A stretch of DNA of 64,000 nt from Nocardia sp. BMG111209 (GTDB taxonomy: Bacteria > Actinomycetota > Actinomycetes > Mycobacteriales > Mycobacteriaceae): assembly GCF_000381925.1 (NCBI RefSeq), contig NZ_KB907309.1, positions 496,001 to 560,000 on the forward strand, read 5' to 3'. The notes under the pieces were generated by a model. The model did not search any database and was not told where the DNA came from. It saw only the letters and a program-made list of their open reading frames with translations. Numbering within the stretch: the stretch's first letter is position 1; each line of letters opens with the position of its first letter. The position numbers and the translations under genes are program-made. Shown piece by piece: positions 54,412 through 63,876 of this stretch.

Positions 54412-55449
54412 CTAATGCGCTAGCAGGGGCGCGAGCCGCCGCACCTGCTCGATGTCGCGCGCCCCCACGAGCAGCATCGTCACCCCGGCCTTCTCCCATA
54501 CCCCGAGCTGTTCCCGGACGTGCGCCTCGTCGCCGATGATGGTCGTGTCGAGAATCAGTTCGTCGGGTACCGCGGCCGCCGCCTCGGCCTTGCGACCGGA
54601 CCGGAACAGCGCGGTGATCTCGTCGACCACCTCGCCGTATCCCATGCGGCGGTACACCTCCGCGTGGAAGTTGACGTCCTCGGCCCCCATCCCGCCGATG
54701 TACAGGGCCGAGAACGGCCGCAGCCGATCGAGTTCCCCGGCCACGTCGTCGGTGAGGATCACCTGCGCCGTCGCGGCGATCTCGAAATCCGCCCGGGTGC
54801 GCCGGGCCCCGGGCCGGGCGAAACCCTCGTCCAGCCATTCGTTGTACGTCCCGGCCAGCCGCGGCGTGTAGTAGATGGCCAGCCAGCCGTCGGCGATCTC
54901 GGCGGTGAGCGCGACATTCTTCGGCCCCTCGGCACCCAGCCAGATCGGCAGATCCGCGCGCAGCGGATGGGTGATCGGCTTGAGCGGCTTGCCCAGTCCG
55001 GTCGCGCCGGGGCCCCGATAGGGCAGCGGGTAGTGCGAACCGTCGTTCACCACCGGCGCCTCGCGGGCCAGCACCTGCCGCACCACGCCGACGTATTCGC
55101 GGGTGCGCGCCAACGGTTTCGCGAACGGCTCGCCGTACCAGCCCTCCACCACCTGCGGCCCGGACACCCCGAGTCCCAGGATCGCCCGGCCGCCGCTGAG
55201 ATGGTCGAGGGTGAGCGCGGCCATCGCGGTCGCGGTGGGCGTGCGCGCGGACAACTGCACCACCGAGGTACCCAGCCGCACCCGCCGGGTCGACGATCCC
55301 CACCAGGCCAGTGGCGTGAACGCGTCCGATCCCCACGACTCGGCGGTGAACACCGCGTCGAAGCCCGATTCCTCGGCCGCCGTGATCAATTCCGCGGCGT
55401 TCGCCGGCGGCTGCGCACCCCAGTACCCGAGCTGCAATCCGAAACGCAT
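54412..55449 (-). CDS. LLM class F420-dependent oxidoreductase (Rv3520c-like)
   Basis: A 345-aa luciferase-like monooxygenase-fold protein: MRFGLQLGYWGAQPPANAAEL, FDAVFTAESWGSDAFTPLAWW, LGTSVVQLSARTPTATAMAALTLDHLSGGR, VLGLGVSGPQVVEGWYG. The TA/QLSART region is typical of F420-using members. Its place beside fadD19 and the DUF35/Ltp genes matches Rv3520c in the cholesterol regulon; the reaction is not established. ATG 55449 has AAAGGA. The intergenic KstR site at 55540 lies between it and the divergent DUF35 gene. Confidence 0.88.
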   Translation of the reverse strand: MRFGLQLGYWGAQPPANAAELITAAEESGFDAVFTAESWGSDAFTPLAWWGSSTRRVRLGTSVVQLSARTPTATAMAALTLDHLSGGRAILGLGVSGPQVVEGWYGEPFAKPLARTREYVGVVRQVLAREAPVVNDGSHYPLPYRGPGATGLGKPLKPITHPLRADLPIWLGAEGPKNVALTAEIADGWLAIYYTPRLAGTYNEWLDEGFARPGARRTRADFEIAATAQVILTDDVAGELDRLRPFSALYIGGMGAEDVNFHAEVYRRMGYGEVVDEITALFRSGRKAEAAAAVPDELILDTTIIGDEAHVREQLGVWEKAGVTMLLVGARDIEQVRRLAPLLAH

Positions 55450-55539
55450 GCCATGTCCTTTCTCGCGGGGCCTCGATCACGGCCTGCCGCCTTCACCTGC
55501 ACGGCTCCTACTATGCCCGGGAACCCTTGCCTCCAGAAT

Positions 55540-55553
55540 AAGAACCTGTTCTA
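55540..55553. promoter_or_regulatory. KstR-type site 6 (Rv3520c-like/DUF35 divergent promoter)
   Basis: AAGAACCTGTTCTA has the AACNNGTT core; the first base differs from TNNAACNNGTTNNA. It lies 9 bp upstream of the GTG at 55563. Confidence 0.7.
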
Positions 55554-55562
55554 CTCGATGTC

Positions 55563-56567
55563 GTGACTCAGGGGAACACCATTGCCGGCACCATCTCCGA
55601 CGACGGCGGCGCCACGCCGGAGGTGCTCGCCGCGGAGCTGCGGCTCACCTTCGACTACACCAGATCCGTCGGTCCGACCATCGGACGCTTCCTCACCGGG
55701 CTGCGTGCCGGGCGGGTCGTGGGCGTGCGCGGTTCCGACGGCCGGGTTCTGGTGCCGCCGGCCGAATACGATCCGGTCACCGCCGCACCGCTGACCGACT
55801 TCGTCGACGTCGCCGATGTGGGTACCGTACAGACCTGGTCGTGGGTGCGGGAACCGTTACCGGGCCAGCCCTTCGACCGTCCGTTCGCCTACGCCCTGAT
55901 CCGGCTCGACGGCGCCGACACCGGCCTGCTGCACGCGGTGGACGTGGCCTCTCCCGGGGACATCCACACCGGCCTGCGGGTCCGGGCGCGCTGGGCGGCC
56001 GCGCGCAGCGGCGGCATCCACGACATCGAATGTTTCGAGCCCGGCGAAATATCCACGGCCCCTGTCGATTCCGCCGACGAGGGCGCACCGGTGACCGCGA
56101 TCGTGACCCCGGTCGATCTGCGCTACAAGCATACCGCCTCGCCGCAGGAGACCGAATTCCTGAAGGCCATCGCCGACGGCCGGCTGCTCGGCGCGCGCGC
56201 CACCGACGGCAAGGTGTACTTCCCGCCGCGTGGCGCCGATCCGCGCACCGGTGAGGCCACCGACGACTATGTCGAACTGTCCGACGCCGGCATCGTCACC
56301 ACCTTCTGCATCGTCAACGTGCCGTTCCAGGGCCAGCGCATCAAACCGCCGTATGTGGCCGCGTACGTACTGCTCGACGGCGCCGACATCCCGTTCCTGC
56401 ACCTGGTGCTCGGCTGCGATGTGCACGAGGTCCGAATGGGCATGCGGGTCAAGGCTTCCTGGAAGCCGCGCGCGGAGTGGACCTACGACGGGCTGGACAA
56501 CGTCTCGCACTTCGAGCCGACCGGTGAGCCGGACGCCGAATACGAGACCTACTCGCACCATTTGTAG
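55563..56567 (+). CDS. Tandem DUF35 OB-fold protein (Rv3521-like)
   Basis: A 334-aa protein with two DUF35/OB-fold units: about 30-150 (FLTGLRAGRVVGVRGSDGRVLVPP...) and about 190-310 (FLKAIADGRLLGARATDGKVYFPP..., IPFLHLVLGCDVHEVRMGMRV). The second repeats the motifs of the first. Single DUF35 proteins act as partners of SCP2-type thiolases/aldolases by shaping the acyl-CoA channel; here two domains are fused and followed by two Ltp genes. GTG 55563 lacks a ribosome-binding site. Confidence 0.87.
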   Translation: MTQGNTIAGTISDDGGATPEVLAAELRLTFDYTRSVGPTIGRFLTGLRAGRVVGVRGSDGRVLVPPAEYDPVTAAPLTDFVDVADVGTVQTWSWVREPLPGQPFDRPFAYALIRLDGADTGLLHAVDVASPGDIHTGLRVRARWAAARSGGIHDIECFEPGEISTAPVDSADEGAPVTAIVTPVDLRYKHTASPQETEFLKAIADGRLLGARATDGKVYFPPRGADPRTGEATDDYVELSDAGIVTTFCIVNVPFQGQRIKPPYVAAYVLLDGADIPFLHLVLGCDVHEVRMGMRVKASWKPRAEWTYDGLDNVSHFEPTGEPDAEYETYSHHL

Positions 56568-56580
56568 AGAGCGGATTACC

Positions 56581-57612
56581 TTGAGCGACAAAGCAACCGA
56601 TATCGCGGTGGTGGGTTTCGCCCACGCGCCGCACGTCCGGGAGACCTTCGGCACCACCAACGGCGTGGAGATGCTGACGCCGTGCTTCCGGAACCTGTAC
56701 GACAAGCTGGGCATCACCGTCGCCGATATCGGCTTCTGGTGCTCCGGATCCTCGGATTACCTGGCAGGACGGGCCTTCTCGTTCATCTCGGCGATCGACT
56801 CGATCGGCGCGGTACCGCCGATCAACGAATCGCACGTCGAGATGGACGCCGCCTGGGCCCTGTACGAGGCCTGGGTGAAACTCCGCTCGGGACAAGCGGA
56901 TACGGCACTGGTGTACGGCTTCGGCAAGCCGTCGGCGGGCACGCTGCGCCAGGTGCTGACCATGCAGCTGGATCCGTATCTGGTCGGCCCGCTGTGGCCG
57001 GACGCCGATTCGATCGCCGGGATGGCCGCCCGCGCCGGGCTGGACAGCGGCCGCTGGACCGAACGCGATCTGGCCGCGGTCGGCGCCGCCGACGCGGCCG
57101 AGATCGAGAAGCGGCTGGCCGCACCGTATGTCGCCGATCCGCTGCGGGCGCACGATATCGCCCCGATCACCGACGGCGCCGCCGCGATCGTGCTGGCGAC
57201 CGGTGACCGGGCCCGCGAACTGTGCGAGCGGCCGGCCTGGCTCACCGGTATCGCGCACCGCATCGACACCCCGGTGCTCGGCGCCCGCGATCTGACCGAT
57301 TCGCCGTCCACCCGCGCCGCGGCCCGCGCCGTCACCGACGGCGACGCCTCCGGCTTCGACGTCGCCGAACTGCACGCGCAGTACAGCCACGAACAGCTGA
57401 TCCTGAAGCAGGCCATCGGACTCGGCGGCGGCACCCGGATCAACCCCTCCGGCGGCGCGCTCGCCGGAAACCCCATGTTCGCGGCCGGTCTGGAGCGCAT
57501 CGGCTACGCCGCCACCGCGATCATCGACGGCAGCGCGAACCGGGCCCTCGCCCACGCGAGCAGCGGCCCGGCGCTGCAACAGAACCTCGTCGCCACCCTG
57601 GAAGCGCGATGA
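56581..57612 (+). CDS. ltp4: Ltp4-type SCP2 thiolase/aldolase
   Basis: A 343-aa thiolase-fold protein of the lipid-transfer/aldolase group. It has DIAVVGFAHAPHVRET, DIGFWCSGSSDYL, a C-terminal HAQYSHEQLILKQAIGL and GGGTRINPSGGALAGNP. TTG 56581 is the only start that fits the family N terminus and the GAGAGCGG upstream purines. Ltp3/Ltp4 in Rhodococcus are required for cleaving the side chain of C24-branched sterols by a retro-aldol reaction; identity here is by position and motifs. Confidence 0.86.
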   Translation: MSDKATDIAVVGFAHAPHVRETFGTTNGVEMLTPCFRNLYDKLGITVADIGFWCSGSSDYLAGRAFSFISAIDSIGAVPPINESHVEMDAAWALYEAWVKLRSGQADTALVYGFGKPSAGTLRQVLTMQLDPYLVGPLWPDADSIAGMAARAGLDSGRWTERDLAAVGAADAAEIEKRLAAPYVADPLRAHDIAPITDGAAAIVLATGDRARELCERPAWLTGIAHRIDTPVLGARDLTDSPSTRAAARAVTDGDASGFDVAELHAQYSHEQLILKQAIGLGGGTRINPSGGALAGNPMFAAGLERIGYAATAIIDGSANRALAHASSGPALQQNLVATLEAR

Positions 57613-57651
57613 GCACCACCAGGAGACGAATCATCATCGGGAGACATCAGC

Positions 57652-58818
57652 ATGACTGAACTCGCCGCAGTACTCGGCACCGGCCAGACCCATCATGTGA
57701 CGAAACGCGCCGATGTGTCGATGGCCGGAATGTGCAGGGAGGCAATCGATCGCGCACTGGCCGACGCCGAGCTGACGATGACCGACATCGACGCGGTCGT
57801 GGTGGGCAAGGCGCCGGACCTGTTCGAGGGTTCGATGATGCCCGAGCTGTTCCTCGCGGATGCCTTGGGCGCCACCGGAAAACCGATGTTGCGGGTGCAC
57901 ACCGCCGGCTCGGTCGGCGGCTCCACCGGTGTCGTCGCCGCCAACCTGATCCAGGCCGGCGTACACGGCAGGGTGCTGGCCGTGGCCTGGGAGAAGCAGT
58001 CGGAATCCAATGCCATGTGGGCACTGTCGAATCCGGTGCCGTTCACCAAACCGGTCGGCGCCGGCGCGGGTGGGTACTTCGCACCGCACGTGCGCGCCTA
58101 CATCCGCCGCTCCGGGGCTCCCCTGCACGTCGGCGCCATGGTCGCGGTGAAGGACCGCCGCAACGGCGCCAAGAATCCGCTCGCCCATCTACAACAGGCC
58201 GACATCACCATGGAATCGGTGCTGGCCTCCCAGATGCTCTGGGACCCCATCCGTTTCGACGAGACCTGCCCGTCCTCCGACGGCGCGTGCGCGCTCGTCC
58301 TCGGCAACGAGACCGCCGCGGCGGCGGCCGAGGCGGACGGCCGCACGGTGGCGTGGATACACGGCACCGCGATGCGCACCGAACCGCTCGCCTACGCCGG
58401 CCGCGACCAGGTGAATCCGCAGGCCGGCCGGGACGCGGCGGCGGCGTTGTGGAAACAGGCGGGAATCACCGACCCGCTGGAAGAGATCGACGCCGCCGAG
58501 ATCTACGTGCCCTTCTCCTGGTTCGAGCCGATGTGGCTGGAGAACCTCGGCTTCATGCCGGAGGGCAAGGGCTGGATGCTCACCGAGTCCGCGGAGACCG
58601 AGATCGGCGGGAAGCTGCCGGTCAACCCCTCCGGTGGCGTGCTGAGCTCGAATCCGATCGGCGCGTCCGGCATGATCCGCTTCGCCGAGGCCGCCAAACA
58701 GGTCATGCGGCGGGCCGGCGACTACCAGGTCGAGGGCGCGAAGAAGGCCCTGGGCCACGCGTACGGCGGTGGCTCGCAATACTTTTCGATGTGGGTAGTG
58801 GGATCGGAGAAGCCATGA
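57652..58818 (+). CDS. ltp3: Ltp3-type SCP2 thiolase/aldolase
   Basis: A 388-aa thiolase-fold protein: MTELAAVLGTGQTHHVTKRADVSMAGMCREAIDRAL, DIDAVVVGKAPDLFEG, PMLRVHTAGSVGGSTGVVAA, CPSSDGACALVLGNE and NPSGGVLSSNPIGASGMIRFAEAA. It is the second aldolase-type subunit after ltp4 and the DUF35 gene. Its stop overlaps the SnoaL-like gene by 4 bp. It corresponds in order to Rv3523. Confidence 0.9.
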   Translation: MTELAAVLGTGQTHHVTKRADVSMAGMCREAIDRALADAELTMTDIDAVVVGKAPDLFEGSMMPELFLADALGATGKPMLRVHTAGSVGGSTGVVAANLIQAGVHGRVLAVAWEKQSESNAMWALSNPVPFTKPVGAGAGGYFAPHVRAYIRRSGAPLHVGAMVAVKDRRNGAKNPLAHLQQADITMESVLASQMLWDPIRFDETCPSSDGACALVLGNETAAAAAEADGRTVAWIHGTAMRTEPLAYAGRDQVNPQAGRDAAAALWKQAGITDPLEEIDAAEIYVPFSWFEPMWLENLGFMPEGKGWMLTESAETEIGGKLPVNPSGGVLSSNPIGASGMIRFAEAAKQVMRRAGDYQVEGAKKALGHAYGGGSQYFSMWVVGSEKP

Positions 58819-59234
58819 CGGACACCGCACTCGATCATCCCGCGCGGGTCGCGGGCCGCGCCTCGCAGGCGGCGGTCCGCGCCCGGGACAAGGCCGCCTG
58901 GCTGGATCTGTTCGCCGCCGACGGCATCGTCGAAGATCCCGTCGGCCCTTCGCTGTTCGACCCCGAGGGTGTCGGCCATCGCGGCCGGGACGCCATCGCG
59001 GCGTTCTGGGACAAGGCGATCGCGATGGCCGACTCGATCGAATTCCTCTTCGACGACTCGTTCGCCTGCGGTCACGAGGTCGCCTACACCGGCCTCATCC
59101 GCACCGCCATCGGCGGCCAGATCGTCGACGCGCACGGCGTATTCACCTATCGCGTGGACGATTCCGGCAAGATCGCCGCCCTGCGCGCGTTCTGGGAGAC
59201 CGAGCGCGCGATGGCCACCATGCGACCGGCGTAG
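58815..59234 (+). CDS. SnoaL/NTF2-like protein coupled to ltp3
   Basis: A 139-aa cone-fold protein of the SnoaL/ketosteroid-isomerase-like superfamily: DKAAWLDLFAADGIVEDPVGPS, GHRGRDAIAAFWDKAIA, FACGHEVAYTGLIRT, GVFTYRVDDSGKIAALRAFWE. ATG 58815 overlaps the ltp3 stop (ATGA). The coupling implies a role next to the aldolase, for example isomerase/hydratase or binding of a steroid aldehyde; the true reaction is unknown. A strong terminator follows. Confidence 0.85.
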   Translation: MTDTALDHPARVAGRASQAAVRARDKAAWLDLFAADGIVEDPVGPSLFDPEGVGHRGRDAIAAFWDKAIAMADSIEFLFDDSFACGHEVAYTGLIRTAIGGQIVDAHGVFTYRVDDSGKIAALRAFWETERAMATMRPA

Positions 59235-59248
59235 CGGCTCGCGACGAC

Positions 59249-59281
59249 CGAAGGGGGCCACCCGGTGGGTGGCCCCCTTCG
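59249..59281. terminator. Strong bidirectional terminator
   Basis: Perfect 15-bp arms CGAAGGGGGCCACCC (59249-59263) and GGGTGGCCCCCTTCG (59267-59281) with a 3-nt loop lie between the convergent SnoaL-like gene and cyp125. It can end transcription in both directions. Confidence 0.85.
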
Positions 59282-59294
59282 CGGCACTACCGCC

Positions 59295-60539
59295 CTAGTG
59301 CTTGTAGTCCACGCGGTATTCCTTGATGCCGTTGAGCCAGCCGGAGCGCAGGCGGCGCGGCTGGGCGACGGCGGTGATATCGGGCAGGTGGTCGGCGATG
59401 GCGTTGAAGATCAGGTCGACCTCCAGCCGGGCCAGGTTCGCGCCGATGCAGAAGTGCGCGCCGGTACCACCGAAGGACAAGTGCGGGTTGGGATCCCGCA
59501 GGATGTCGAAGGCGTACGGATTCTCGAACACGTCCTCGTCGAAGTTGGCGGAGCGGTACAACAGCACCAGCCGCTCCCCCTTGCGCATCTGCACCCCGGA
59601 CAGTTCGGCGTCGGCGAGCAGGGTGCGCTGGAACATGCTCACCGGGGTGGCCCAGCGGATGATCTCGTCGGCCGCGGTGGCCGGACGCTGCGCCTTGAAC
59701 AGCTCCCACTGGTCCGGATTTTCCAGGAAGGCGTGCATACCGTGCGAGATGGCGTTGCGGGTGGTCTCGTTGCCCGCCACCGCCAGCAGCATCACGAAGA
59801 AGCCGAACTCCTCGGAAGTCAGTGCCTCGCCGTCGATCTCGGCCTGCACCAGATCGGTGACGATATCCCCGGCCGGATTCGCCTTGCGGTCCTCGGCCAT
59901 CTGGTAGGCGTAGCCCAGCAGCTGCGCCGAGGCCATCACCGGATCCGCGTCCATATCCGGATCGTCGTAGCCGGTCATCTCGTTGGACCAGGTGAAGACC
60001 TTCATCCGGTCCTCCTGCGGCACGCCGATCAGGTCGGCGATGGCCTGCAACGGCAGCTCACACGCGACCTGCTCGACGAAGTCGCCGGTCCCGGATTCGG
60101 CCGCCGCCTTGACGATTCGCTCGGCGCGCGCGGACAGTTCCGCGCGCAGGCCGTTGATCACGCGCGGGGTGAAGCCGCGGGCGATGATCTTGCGCTGTTT
60201 GGTGTGCTCCGGCGGATCCATGTTGAGCAGGATCAGCCGCTGCATCTCGATGTTCTCGCGCGGAATGTCGTCCTGGAAACGCGGAATCGCGGTGTTCTCG
60301 TAGGTCGAGAACACCTCGCTGCGCCGCGAGACCTCCTTGACGTCGGCGTGCCGGGACACCACCCAGAACCCTTCGTCGTGGAAACCGCCGATCTCCGGGG
60401 ACTGCGGATTCCACCAGATCGGCGCGGCGCGGCGGAGTTCGGCGAACTCCTCGACCGGCACTCGCTGCTCCCACATCGCGGGATCGGTGACGTCGAAACC
60501 GTCCGGCACGTTCGGCCGCGCGGCACCAGCCTCTACCAC
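59295..60539 (-). CDS. cyp125: Steroid C26-monooxygenase CYP125
   Basis: A 414-aa cytochrome P450 that oxidises C26/C27 of cholesterol or cholestenone to start side-chain degradation. The I-helix is LLAVAGNETTRNAI, the K-helix is ExxR, and the heme loop is FGGTGAHFCIGANLA with the thiolate Cys. Segments such as PIWWNPQSPE, VFSTYEN..IPRFQDDI, MLAVAGNETTRN and RLRSGWLNGIK match CYP125 (Rv3545c) closely. GTG 60539 has GGAGGAG 8 nt upstream. A full KstR-type site lies 21 bp upstream; it is divergent from fadA5. Confidence 0.95.
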   Translation of the reverse strand: MVEAGAARPNVPDGFDVTDPAMWEQRVPVEEFAELRRAAPIWWNPQSPEIGGFHDEGFWVVSRHADVKEVSRRSEVFSTYENTAIPRFQDDIPRENIEMQRLILLNMDPPEHTKQRKIIARGFTPRVINGLRAELSARAERIVKAAAESGTGDFVEQVACELPLQAIADLIGVPQEDRMKVFTWSNEMTGYDDPDMDADPVMASAQLLGYAYQMAEDRKANPAGDIVTDLVQAEIDGEALTSEEFGFFVMLLAVAGNETTRNAISHGMHAFLENPDQWELFKAQRPATAADEIIRWATPVSMFQRTLLADAELSGVQMRKGERLVLLYRSANFDEDVFENPYAFDILRDPNPHLSFGGTGAHFCIGANLARLEVDLIFNAIADHLPDITAVAQPRRLRSGWLNGIKEYRVDYKH

Positions 60540-60559
60540 CAGCTGACTCCTCCAGTAAT

Positions 60560-60573
60560 TGGAACACGTTCTA
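60560..60573. promoter_or_regulatory. KstR-type site 7 (cyp125)
   Basis: TGGAACACGTTCTA is a full match to TNNAACNNGTTNNA, 21 bp upstream of the cyp125 start codon. Confidence 0.85.
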
Positions 60574-60631
60574 CGGCCATTGCAGCACAGGCGGATCGAC
60601 TAGTAAAGACACCGGCATTTTCGGCCTGAGT

Positions 60632-61849
<1,218 letters not shown>

Positions 61850-62208
61850 AAACAGGCGCTTCACGTGGGCGTTGTTGAACGTTCATCCCCGTGGACCCTC
61901 GGGTGGCGTACGCCACACAATATGCGGTACAGAGTCTCGTATGAGACGTCAGCTATCTTTGCGTTACCATTCGATGGGTCCCGAGCACCCCCGCGACGGG
62001 CGAAAACCCACTCCGGCCTGCGGTTCTCCAGTGCCGTTGGGGTACCCCGCAAACGCCGCGACCGACATCGGTTCCGGAACCGGACGTCTGGAAGCTTCAA
62101 GGAAATCGCGAATCAGGCGTAGGTTTTCAGTTACTCAGCCGCTAATATCAATGATACGTATCCGAGATAACGACTGTTAGTACAGCGAAGGGAATTGGGC
62201 GGCTCACA
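61850..62208. other. Non-coding stretch upstream of EspR-like gene
   Basis: About 360 bp with no credible gene. It contains an inverted repeat GTCTC-GTAT-GAGAC (61933-61946), a GATACGTATC palindrome (62153-62162) and a local AT-rich segment (TAATATCAATGATACG, about 62143-62158) likely to hold the promoter of the following gene. Confidence 0.5.
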
Positions 62209-62625
62209 ATGGCTGATTTCGCGGCGCGGCTGAACAAGCTGTTCGAAACCGTGCATCCCCCGGGGCGCAAGCCGCACACCAACGCGGAGGTGGCGGCTGC
62301 CTTGACGGCCTCCGGCCATCCGATCTCGAAACCGTACCTCTCGCAGTTGCGGTCGGGACAGCGCACCAATCCGTCCGACGAGACGGTGGCGGCGCTGGCG
62401 AAGTTCTTCAAGGTCAAGCCGGACTACTTCTTCAACGACATCTACGCGGCCAAGATCGATCACGATCTCGAGCTGCTGTCCCAGCTGCAGGGCTACGGAC
62501 TTCGTCGGTTGTCGAGTAGGGCCTTCGATCTGTCGGAGGAATCGCAGAACCTCCTGACCTCGATGGCCGAGAAGCTGCGGGCGAGCGAAGGCTTGCCCGA
62601 GATCCCGCCGGACGGCACGGAATAG
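62209..62625 (+). CDS. EspR-like HTH DNA-binding protein
   Basis: A 138-aa protein with an N-terminal XRE-type HTH: FAARLNKLFETVHPPGRKPHTNAEVAAAL, ISKPYLSQLRSGQRTNPSDETVAALAKFFKVKPDYF. A C-terminal helical dimer domain follows. The N-terminal 75 residues match M. tuberculosis EspR (Rv3849) strongly, including PPGR.PHT and YLSQLRSG.RTNPS. EspR is a nucleoid-associated regulator of ESX-1 and lipid genes. No ESX genes are in the window. A clear terminator follows. Confidence 0.85.
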   Translation: MADFAARLNKLFETVHPPGRKPHTNAEVAAALTASGHPISKPYLSQLRSGQRTNPSDETVAALAKFFKVKPDYFFNDIYAAKIDHDLELLSQLQGYGLRRLSSRAFDLSEESQNLLTSMAEKLRASEGLPEIPPDGTE

Positions 62626-62643
62626 CAGGGTCCTCGAGGCAAC

Positions 62644-62678
62644 ACACAGTGCGGTGACCACCGCGCTGTGTTTGTTTT
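62644..62678 (+). terminator. Rho-independent terminator of EspR-like gene
   Basis: ACACAGTGCGGTG (62644-62656) pairs with CACCGCGCTGTGT (62659-62671) with one T-G wobble and is followed by TTTGTTTT. It lies 19 bp past the stop at 62625. The rest of the gap to 62880 shows no gene. Confidence 0.8.
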
Positions 62679-62880
62679 GGGGGTGATTTCGGCTCACACC
62701 GAAGCGTGACCCGCTTCGGTGTGAGCCGTGTCTGTGCGCCACCATCGATGTGGTCGACAGACGAAGGGACAGAACGCCGCACTGTGATCCATGACATAAA
62801 ACCAGTCGGTCCGGCGAACGCCCGGCAGTATGTGATTGCAATTGTTCGTACGCTTTTCGTTTGCATCCCATCGGTGCGCC

Positions 62881-63876
62881 TCAACCGGCCGTCGTCCGGA
62901 GGGCGCGGGCGATCACTCGGACCCACCCGCGCGGGCTGAGACCCTCCGGCGGCGCGATCCAGCGAGCGTCGACGGCGACCCCGCCGGACGGGTCACGGGC
63001 CCAGCGCGCGACCAGGTTCGCGCGCTCGGTCACCGACGCCGGCGGCGGCCCGACTGCCACGAGTTCCACCCCACCGCCGGACTGCAGATACATCGCGTCC
63101 ATGATCTGGGTGACCTGATCGGATGCCCGCAATTGTGCGGTGGTCGCGGCCTTGTCGCTGGTCACGACCTCGGGGAAGCGTCCGGTCAGGGTCCGGTGCA
63201 GGACCCGGATCCGCCGCAGCAGCAGGCGCGCCCGCGTCCACAGCTCGATCACGATCCATACCGCGCCGAGCGCGACCGACAGCCCCGCCACCTGCCAGGC
63301 GATCCAGAACCAGCCCGGTGCGCCCGGCCGGGCCGGTGGTTCGCCGAGGGCCAGCCGCCGAATCGACAACGCCGCAAGCACTCCCACCACGACGGTGCCG
63401 GAGGTGTAGAGGGCGATACCGCGTCCGAGCGCCGTCCAGTCCAGATTGCGCAATCCGGTGATCGCGACGAATCCGCAGGCCAGCAGCGTGATTCCCCAGC
63501 CGAGCAGTAACGACCAGCCGACCGTGGCGACGACGGCGGCCAGGCCGGCCGCGTAGATCGCCGCCGCGATCTTGCGCAGATTGCGCCGGGACACGATCGG
63601 CCAGGCGGCCGCGGCGACCACCGAGGTGGCGACGGCGAACACCAGCCAGGCCGCCGCCACCACCCGTTCGGCCAGCGGCCTACCGTCGACACCGGCCGGC
63701 AGCAGGTGGTCGACGGCCACCGCCACCTCGGGGATCGCCGCGGTCGCGGCGGCGGCCACCGCGGCCACCGCCAGCACGATCGCGAGCCGGGCCGTGGTCG
63801 CCGGTTTCACCAGCACCCGCCCCACCCGCGCCCCCGCGGCCATCCAGATCACCAGTGCCACCAGCCAGAACGTCAT
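62881..63876 (-). CDS. Multi-TM protein of the MAB_1171c putative transporter type
   Basis: A 331-aa membrane protein with six or seven N-terminal TM segments (MTFWLVALVIWMAAGA, LAIVLAVAAVAAAATAAI, AAWLVFAVATSVVAAAAW, IYAAGLAAVVATVGWSLLL and others). A cytosolic C-terminal domain of about 110 residues follows (RVLHRTLTGRFPEVV..., ASDQVTQIMDAMYLQ). The layout fits the MAB_1171c family, which is typically encoded next to an EspR/XRE-like gene, as here; transport has not been shown. ATG 63876 overlaps the upstream partial gene by 4 bp. Confidence 0.72.
   Translation of the reverse strand: MTFWLVALVIWMAAGARVGRVLVKPATTARLAIVLAVAAVAAAATAAIPEVAVAVDHLLPAGVDGRPLAERVVAAAWLVFAVATSVVAAAAWPIVSRRNLRKIAAAIYAAGLAAVVATVGWSLLLGWGITLLACGFVAITGLRNLDWTALGRGIALYTSGTVVVGVLAALSIRRLALGEPPARPGAPGWFWIAWQVAGLSVALGAVWIVIELWTRARLLLRRIRVLHRTLTGRFPEVVTSDKAATTAQLRASDQVTQIMDAMYLQSGGGVELVAVGPPPASVTERANLVARWARDPSGGVAVDARWIAPPEGLSPRGWVRVIARALRTTAG

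Noticed and set aside
59295..60539. Considered as cyp142 rather than cyp125
   Set aside because: N-terminal PIWW segment, MLAVAGNETTRN and the divergent fadA5 neighbour fit CYP125.
61885..61915. A segment resembling one end of a type I-E CRISPR repeat (CATCCCCGTGGACC)
   Set aside because: Only one copy, lacking the paired GGGG half of a repeat palindrome, and no cas genes or spacers nearby.
61861..62122. Overlapping 79-85 aa frames on both strands after fadA5
   Set aside because: No ribosome-binding site or family resemblance; rare-codon, Arg-rich products typical of non-coding high-GC DNA. Treated as regulatory sequence.
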